A stretch of 64,000 nt of DNA, taken from contig NZ_CADIJO010000007.1 in the NCBI RefSeq assembly GCF_902859705.1, forward strand, positions 212,664-276,663, given 5' to 3'. Position numbers and translations under genes: made by a program. Positions 59,226-64,000 of this stretch are shown in pieces. The DNA is from Achromobacter deleyi. Its GTDB lineage: Bacteria; Pseudomonadota; Gammaproteobacteria; Burkholderiales; Burkholderiaceae_B. Each line of letters begins with the position of its first letter. The stretch's first letter is position 1. The notes beneath the pieces were generated by a model that worked only from the letters and a program-made list of their open reading frames with translations, was not told the DNA's origin and made no database searches.

Positions 59226-59952
59226 GCAATGGTCTGGTTTTTCGTATGTGGTGACGAACCTGGCGCGCTTCATCCGCCCCGACGAGATCACCTTCAGCGG
59301 CGTCAATTCCACGATGCCGATGCTGGCCTGCCTGCTGGCCAAGCGCGCCTACGACTGGGACTTCGTCTACATCAACGTCGCGGGCGGCGTGAACCCGCGG
59401 CCGTCGCACATTCCGCTGTCGAGCTCCGATCCGGTGCTGGCGGAACATACCGCGTCGATCTTCGCCAATGAAGATTTCTACGACCTGTGCACGCGTGGCC
59501 GCATGGACCTGACGTTTCTGGGCGCGGCGCAGATCGACGGCGCCGGCTGCGCCAACAATTCATCCATTGGCGACTGGCATGCACCCAAGGTGCGTCTGCC
59601 CGGCGGGGGCGGCGGCGCAGTGATGCTGCCGACCGCGCGGCGGGCCTGCACCTGGCGCACCGAGCATTCGCGCCGCGCCTTTGTCGAGAAGCTGGACTTC
59701 ATGACGTCGTGGGGGGGATTTCACGGCGTGGTGACGCCGATCGCGGTGTTCGTCAAACGCGACGGCCGGCTGGCGTTGCAGTCGTGGCATCCCGAATCCA
59801 GCCTGTCGGAAGTGCGGGAGCGCACCGGGTTCGTGTTCGACGCGACCGGCGCCGAGCCCACGCCGCCGCCGACCGAGGCCGAGGCCCGCGCGCTGCGCGA
59901 GCTGGATGCCGACGGCCAATTCGAACGCGACGCGGCGGTGGCGCTGCGCTGA
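59218..59952 (+). CDS. CoA-transferase-like subunit B (GctB/IpdB family) lacking the catalytic Glu
   Basis: This 244-residue partner subunit has the family features FLGAAQIDGAGCANNSSIGD, a Gly-rich loop (RLPGGGGGAVMLP) and KLDFMTSWGG. In glutaconate CoA-transferase the nucleophile is Glu54 in VESGLMD; by my hand alignment the residue here is Asn53 in YINVAGGVN. Loss of this Glu also marks IpdB, the partner in a ring-opening CoA-dependent hydrolase of steroid breakdown. A transferase role is therefore uncertain. Confidence 0.9.
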   Translation: MAEQWSGFSYVVTNLARFIRPDEITFSGVNSTMPMLACLLAKRAYDWDFVYINVAGGVNPRPSHIPLSSSDPVLAEHTASIFANEDFYDLCTRGRMDLTFLGAAQIDGAGCANNSSIGDWHAPKVRLPGGGGGAVMLPTARRACTWRTEHSRRAFVEKLDFMTSWGGFHGVVTPIAVFVKRDGRLALQSWHPESSLSEVRERTGFVFDATGAEPTPPPTEAEARALRELDADGQFERDAAVALR

Positions 59953-60011
59953 AGCGGGGCGCCCGGCGTCGTGGCTTGCGGCGGCGCCAGGCCTCACTGA
60001 AAGGAACGTTG

Positions 60012-61514
60012 ATGCTGAGCGATACCGACACCACCGTGACGGCAGCCGGCGCGCGCCTGTGGGCGCAGCCTGACTGGGCAACGCGCCCCGCCATCCTGGC
60101 GGCCGACGATGTGCTGACCTACGGCGAACTGCACCGGCGGGTCGGCGTGGCTGCCGCGGCCTTGCAGGCCGCAGGCGTGCAGCCTGGGGACTATGTCGCG
60201 GTGGCGATGGAACGGTCGCCCGCCCAACTGGTGGCGATACTCGGCGTGATGGCGGCAGGGGCTTGTCCCTGCCCGCTGGAGCCGCGCCTGGCGCACGCCG
60301 AAACCGCGCGCCGCGTGGCGGCGGTGGGGCTGGCGTGGATGCTGTTCGATGACGGCCATGCCGCGACCGCGCAGGCCTGCGGCCTGGCGTCAGCGCGGTG
60401 CTTGCCGGCGCGGGAACTGGCGCGTGGCGATTCCGCCTGGCCGCGCCTGCCGCGCGGTGCGCGCGACCCGGGGCTGTTGCTGTTCACTTCGGGCAGCACC
60501 GGCCACCCCAAGGGCGTGCTGCTCAGCCACGGCGGCCTGATGAACAACGCGCGCGGCGTGCTGGCGCATACGGGGCTGACGCCGGCTGACCGCTTGCTGC
60601 ATGTGATGCCGCTGCACCACACCAACGCGCTGAACAACCAGGTGTTCGCGCCCTTGCTGGCCGGGGCCTGCGTGGTCCTGGACGGGCGTTTTCGGGCCGA
60701 GGACATGCCGGCCTTGCTGCGCACGTGGCGGCCCACGGTCATCACGGGCGTGCCCACCATGTATGCCCGCATGCTGGACCTGGCGTTCGAGCCGGACAGC
60801 CTGGCCGGATTGCGTTTCGCGCGTTGCGGCTCGGCGCCCATTACCGAGGCGCTGCACCGGCGCATCGAGGCGTTCCTGGGGTGTCCGCTGATCGTGTCGT
60901 ACGGGTTGTCGGAAGCCACCTGCACGTCCACCATGAACCCGCCGGATGCGCGCCGCGTGGGGACGGTGGGCACCGTGCTGGCGGGCCAGCGCGTGACGCT
61001 GCGCCTGCCGGATGGGCGCGAAGCGCCGGCCGGGGGCGAAGGGGAGATCTGCATCGAAGGCGATAGCCTGATGCTGGGCTACCTGGGCCTGGAAGCCGGG
61101 CCGGCCGGGCAGGCGCCCGCGCGGCTGGCGACGGGTGACCTGGGCCGGTTCGATGCCGAGGGCTACCTCACCATCACCGGCCGCATCAAGGACGTGATCA
61201 TCCGGGGCGGCGAGAATATTTCGCCCGCGCTGATCGAAGGCGTGGTGACGGCGATGCCCGGCGTGGCCGCCTGCTGCGTGGTCGGCGCGCCGGATGAGGA
61301 CCTGGGCGAGGTGCCGGTGGCCTTCGTGCAGCGGGCGGGGGCCGTGGACGCACCGCAAGACGCCGCCGTGCGCGCCGAAGTCCTGGCGCGATTGGGCCGC
61401 ATTTACGTGCCCAAGGACGTGTGGTGGGTGGACCGGCTGCCCGAGAATGCGGTGGGCAAGGTGGATCGCAAGGCGCTGGCCCGGCAGGTGGCGGGGCAGG
61501 TCGGGCGCGCCTGA
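60012..61514 (+). CDS. Acyl-CoA synthetase/AMP-dependent ligase
   Basis: This 500-residue enzyme of the ANL superfamily activates a carboxylic acid to its CoA thioester with ATP. The phosphate-binding loop LLFTSGSTGHPKGVLLSHGG, the A5 motif VSYGLSEATCTS, the A7/A8 blocks ATGDLGRFDAEGYLTITGRIKDVIIRGGENISP and the catalytic Lys in ENAVGKVDRKAL are intact. The start at 60012 follows AAGGAA. It is the last gene of the operon and convergent with the GntR gene; it should feed the CoA-dependent steps encoded upstream. Confidence 0.94.
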   Translation: MLSDTDTTVTAAGARLWAQPDWATRPAILAADDVLTYGELHRRVGVAAAALQAAGVQPGDYVAVAMERSPAQLVAILGVMAAGACPCPLEPRLAHAETARRVAAVGLAWMLFDDGHAATAQACGLASARCLPARELARGDSAWPRLPRGARDPGLLLFTSGSTGHPKGVLLSHGGLMNNARGVLAHTGLTPADRLLHVMPLHHTNALNNQVFAPLLAGACVVLDGRFRAEDMPALLRTWRPTVITGVPTMYARMLDLAFEPDSLAGLRFARCGSAPITEALHRRIEAFLGCPLIVSYGLSEATCTSTMNPPDARRVGTVGTVLAGQRVTLRLPDGREAPAGGEGEICIEGDSLMLGYLGLEAGPAGQAPARLATGDLGRFDAEGYLTITGRIKDVIIRGGENISPALIEGVVTAMPGVAACCVVGAPDEDLGEVPVAFVQRAGAVDAPQDAAVRAEVLARLGRIYVPKDVWWVDRLPENAVGKVDRKALARQVAGQVGRA

Positions 61515-61527
61515 ACGGCGGGCCTTG

Positions 61528-62502
61528 TCAGCGCGGCGAGGAATCGGCGCGCAGTCGCGCCAGTTCGGCGGAAAGCTCGGCCACCAGGGCTTCGGCGCGG
61601 GCCAGCGGGTCGGGCGTTGCGCCAGGCGTCGGGGGGGCGGCTGACCCCGCATGGGCGGCCCCTGCATGGGCGGCCCCCGCATGGGAGGCCCCCGCATGGA
61701 TGGACCCGATAGGGCCGGCCCCTTCCTGCAACCGCGGTTGTACGCTTTCGTGGGCCACGCTCACGTCCACGTCGAACACCAGTTTTTCGGCCCGATGCCA
61801 GGTGGTGAACCATTCCAGCGGCTGGCCGTGCTGGTCCATGCCCTGGCCTTCCAGCATCAGCAGCGGCGTGCCGGATTGGGTGTCCAGCAGCTTGGCCAAG
61901 GTCGCGTCGGCGGCGACGGCGCGGATCTGGTTGCGGCCCGCGCCGGGGCGCAGGCCGAAGCGCTGGGTCAGCACACCATGCAGCGAGGCATCGGCCAGGT
62001 CTTGTCCGCGCAGGCCGGGCACGGCGGCGGCGGGCAGCCAGGTGCGCACATAGGCCAGCGGCGCCTCGGCCACGTGGCGCAGCCGTTCCAGCAGCAGCAG
62101 GTCGGCCGTGCCGAAGAAATCGGCCACGGCCTGGGGCGGTTCAGCCGCGCCGAACGCCAGCACGCGGGTCTTGAGCGCCACGCCGGACTGGGCGAATTGC
62201 TCGTAGAGGCCGGTGGACCGCTGCACCAGCCGGCGATGTTCCTGCGGCGCCGCCACCACGGCGGGGCGGCCCGCTTCGCGCTGGATCAGGCCTTCGGCCG
62301 CCAGCGCCGACAACGCTTGCCGCACCACGCTGCGCGCCACGCCAAAACGCTCGCACAAGGCGGCCTCGCTGGGCAGCAGGGCGCCGGCATCGAGCTTGCG
62401 GGTGCGGATGTCGCCGCGCAGCAGCGCGGCCATCTGGGCATGCAGCGGCACCTCGCCCGAGCGGTCGAGCGTGGGCAAATCGTCAGCGGTGGCGGGCGCC
62501 AT
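61528..62502 (-). CDS. GntR-family regulator (HutC/UTRA type) with a repeat-bearing tail
   Basis: This 324-residue regulator has a GntR winged helix (LLPSEAALCERFGVARSVVRQALSALAAEGLI) and a UTRA effector domain (about residues 90-235, with YVRTWLPAAAVPG and PLLMLEGQGMD). The C-terminus is extended by about 65 residues containing four His-Ala-Gly-type units encoded by a 15-base tandem repeat. The ATG at 62502 follows AGGAGG. It starts 4 bases after the pdxA2 stop, so it is the last gene of the kinase-dehydrogenase operon and probably its regulator. Confidence 0.9.
   Translation of the reverse strand: MAPATADDLPTLDRSGEVPLHAQMAALLRGDIRTRKLDAGALLPSEAALCERFGVARSVVRQALSALAAEGLIQREAGRPAVVAAPQEHRRLVQRSTGLYEQFAQSGVALKTRVLAFGAAEPPQAVADFFGTADLLLLERLRHVAEAPLAYVRTWLPAAAVPGLRGQDLADASLHGVLTQRFGLRPGAGRNQIRAVAADATLAKLLDTQSGTPLLMLEGQGMDQHGQPLEWFTTWHRAEKLVFDVDVSVAHESVQPRLQEGAGPIGSIHAGASHAGAAHAGAAHAGSAAPPTPGATPDPLARAEALVAELSAELARLRADSSPR
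61649..61708. repeat. Four tandem 15-base units in the GntR C-terminus
   Basis: GCATGGGCGGCCCCT, GCATGGGCGGCCCCC, GCATGGGAGGCCCCC and GCATGGATGGACCCG lie head to tail at 61649, 61664, 61679 and 61694. In the coding frame each unit encodes a five-residue His-Ala-Gly-type repeat. Unit number could vary by slippage without breaking the frame. Confidence 0.85.
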
Positions 62503-62506
62503 GGAA

Positions 62507-63559
62507 TCAACCTCCTGTTTGAGCCCGCGCAGTTTCCCATACATGCGTCCAGCCCGGGGCCAGATGCGCGGCGCGCTCGGCGGCCAGGATCAGACTGTCT
62601 TCGCGGGCAATGCCCTGGCCGGCGATGTCGAACGCAGTGCCGTGGTCCACGGACACGCGCACCACGGGCAGGCCGACGGTGATGTTAACGCCGTCATCGC
62701 CATACACGGCCTTGAAGGGCGCATGGCCCTGGTCGTGGTAACAGGCGATCACGAACTGCCATTTGCCGCGCACGGCCTGCGGGAACAGGGCGTCGGCCGG
62801 AATCGGGCCGGCGGCCAGGATGCCGGCGGCGTTGGCTTCGGCCACGGCGGGGGCCAGGATGTCGGCGTCTTCGCTGCCGAAGATGCCGTTTTCACCGGCG
62901 TGCGGGTTCAGGCCGGAGACGGCCACGGGCTGGTCGCCGCGCCCCAGGGCCTTGGCGAACGAACCGGCCAGGCGCAGCACCGCGCGCATGCGGGCCGGCG
63001 TCAGGTCGTCGATGGCCTGGCGCAGCGATACGTGCGTGGTGGCGTGGAAGATGTAGAGGTCGCCGGCCGACAGCACCAGCGAGAAGGTCTTGACGCCGAA
63101 TTCATGGGCCAGCAGCTCGGTGTGGCCCGGCCACTTGTGGCCGGCGGCGTGCATGGCCGCCTTGTTCAGCGGCGCGGTGACGATGCCGTCGACCTCGCCG
63201 GCCCGCGCCAGCGCGCAGGCGGTGGTGACAAAGCGCACCGAACCGTCTCCGGCCGCGGCGCTGATCTCGCCCAGCTTCACGTCGGCCAGTGACGGGCCGG
63301 CTTGCAGCACTTCGATCGTGCCCGGCGTGTTGGTGGCGTCCGCGGGGCGTTCCACGCGGCGCACGATGGCGGGGTCACCGCCCAGGCGGCGCACGGCGTT
63401 GGCCATGACGTCCACGTCGCCGACCACCACCAGGCGTGCCTTTTGGCGCAGCTCGTCGTGGCCCATCAGCATCTTGGCCGTGATCTCGGGCCCGATGCCC
63501 GCCACGTCGCCCAGGGTCACTGCCAGCAGCGGCGGATTGCGGGGAGGGGTTTGTGTCAT
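62507..63559 (-). CDS. pdxA2: PdxA-family dehydrogenase, probably D-threonate/D-erythronate 4-phosphate type
   Basis: This 350-residue NAD-dependent metal enzyme has the PdxA opening LAVTLGDVAGIGPEI and metal ligands in KWPGHTELLA, NPHAGENG and CYHDQGHAP. GDxAGIGPE is standard. The gene lies directly behind a DUF1537 kinase gene (4-base overlap), the arrangement of D-threonate or D-erythronate degradation (DtnK/PdxA2, DenD), where the phosphorylated acid is oxidised and decarboxylated. Vitamin B6 synthesis is less likely in this context. Confidence 0.9.
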   Translation of the reverse strand: MTQTPPRNPPLLAVTLGDVAGIGPEITAKMLMGHDELRQKARLVVVGDVDVMANAVRRLGGDPAIVRRVERPADATNTPGTIEVLQAGPSLADVKLGEISAAAGDGSVRFVTTACALARAGEVDGIVTAPLNKAAMHAAGHKWPGHTELLAHEFGVKTFSLVLSAGDLYIFHATTHVSLRQAIDDLTPARMRAVLRLAGSFAKALGRGDQPVAVSGLNPHAGENGIFGSEDADILAPAVAEANAAGILAAGPIPADALFPQAVRGKWQFVIACYHDQGHAPFKAVYGDDGVNITVGLPVVRVSVDHGTAFDIAGQGIAREDSLILAAERAAHLAPGWTHVWETARAQTGG

Positions 63560-64000
63560 CGCGAAAATCTCCTGTCGCGGATCGCGCGGACGGCGCGAAC
63601 CAGTACGTCTTCGGTGCCAAAGCCGCCGGCCTTGGTCACCACGGGCAGGCCCGCGGCCGTGCCCCCGGTCAGCGTGCCCAGGGGCACGCCGCCCATTACT
63701 TCATCCACCAGGGCGATGCCGCTGGCGCCCAGCGCCAGCAACACCTGGCGGGCGCCGTCGCCGCCGGTGGCGACCACGCCCGCGGCGCGCGAGGCGCCGA
63801 TGGCCTGCGCGGCCAGCGAGCCCAGGCGCTCGGCCACGGTTTCGGAATCGAGCCCGTCGCGCTGGCCTTCAGGGGCCAGCAGCAACAGGGTGCCGGCTTC
63901 GCGCGCGCCGTCCTTGGCGTGGGCGTCCAGCAGCGGTTGGCTCCAGGCCTGCCAGGCGGCGTCGTCGGCAAGCGCCGCCAGGCCGGGCGCCCAGGTGTGG
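63556..64000 (-). CDS. dtnK: Four-carbon acid sugar kinase (DUF1537), C-terminal part
   Basis: The open frame runs without stops from the window edge to 63556 (about 147 residues). It ends in VATGGDGARQVLLALGASG and VMGGVPLGTLTGGTAAGLPVVTKAGGFGTEDVLV, the nucleotide-binding C-terminal domain of DUF1537 kinases that phosphorylate D-threonate, D-erythronate or related acids. The N-terminal substrate domain lies beyond the window. The stop overlaps the pdxA2 start (ATGA). Confidence 0.9.
   Translation of the reverse strand, partial: HTWAPGLAALADDAAWQAWSQPLLDAHAKDGAREAGTLLLLAPEGQRDGLDSETVAERLGSLAAQAIGASRAAGVVATGGDGARQVLLALGASGIALVDEVMGGVPLGTLTGGTAAGLPVVTKAGGFGTEDVLVRAVRAIRDRRFSR

Overview
The window looks like chromosomal DNA from a high-GC betaproteobacterium of the Alcaligenaceae, most likely Achromobacter or Bordetella. 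This rests on uniformly GC-rich codon use, two stand-alone Bug-type tricarboxylate receptors without partner permeases, many LysR, IclR and GntR regulators beside small catabolic operons, and a Burkholderiales-like housekeeping set (suhB, trmJ, uppP, lpxH, cysS, accA, tilS, lysC). The genus is inferred. There is no sign of prophage, insertion sequence, CRISPR array or plasmid functions.

Layout. 1-1178: end of a NitT/TauT-type ABC transporter operon, divergent from a LysR gene. 1459-4527: LysR, a ferredoxin-fold protein and an MHS transporter. 4756-9965: a tightly overlapping periplasmic iron-type operon (imelysin, di-haem DUF1111 protein, second imelysin, DUF1513). 10051-12930: MscS channel, then an IclR regulator divergent from a Bug receptor with two matching operators between them. 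12996-25872: housekeeping genes ending in lysC and tRNA-Ser. 25896-33071: accessory stretch with small secreted proteins and lipoproteins, a FecI-FecR-TonB receptor system with a Fur-like site, a DUF5071 protein and a HEPN gene pair. 33190-40550: hybrid kinase, REC-EAL protein and hybrid kinase with Hpt, facing a large autotransporter (40575-43919). 44205-54022: mnmH, a Tat phosphoesterase, TetR, two identical tRNA-Arg genes around a DUF3079 gene, an SDR/LysR pair, two related genes of an uncharacterised domain, a proline-rich membrane protein, a sirtuin and a thiol dioxygenase. 54087-61514: IclR regulator, a 166-bp inverted-repeat element, a Bug receptor and a five-gene CoA operon. 61528-64000: GntR, PdxA2-type dehydrogenase and the C-terminus of a DUF1537 kinase.

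How the parts work together. The kinase/EAL operon and the autotransporter carry the same TTTGAGAAT motif upstream, a full 16-bp palindrome at the kinases and two half-sites at the autotransporter. This suggests one unseen response regulator controls both. The downstream IclR gene, the second Bug receptor and the CoA operon share a TCCTAAATA-type operator, so they look like one regulon for an imported organic acid. In that operon the crotonase and the second CoA-transferase-like subunit have both lost their textbook catalytic glutamates, so the chemistry may be ring or C-C bond hydrolysis rather than hydration and CoA transfer. All functions are read from sequence patterns; no database search was run.
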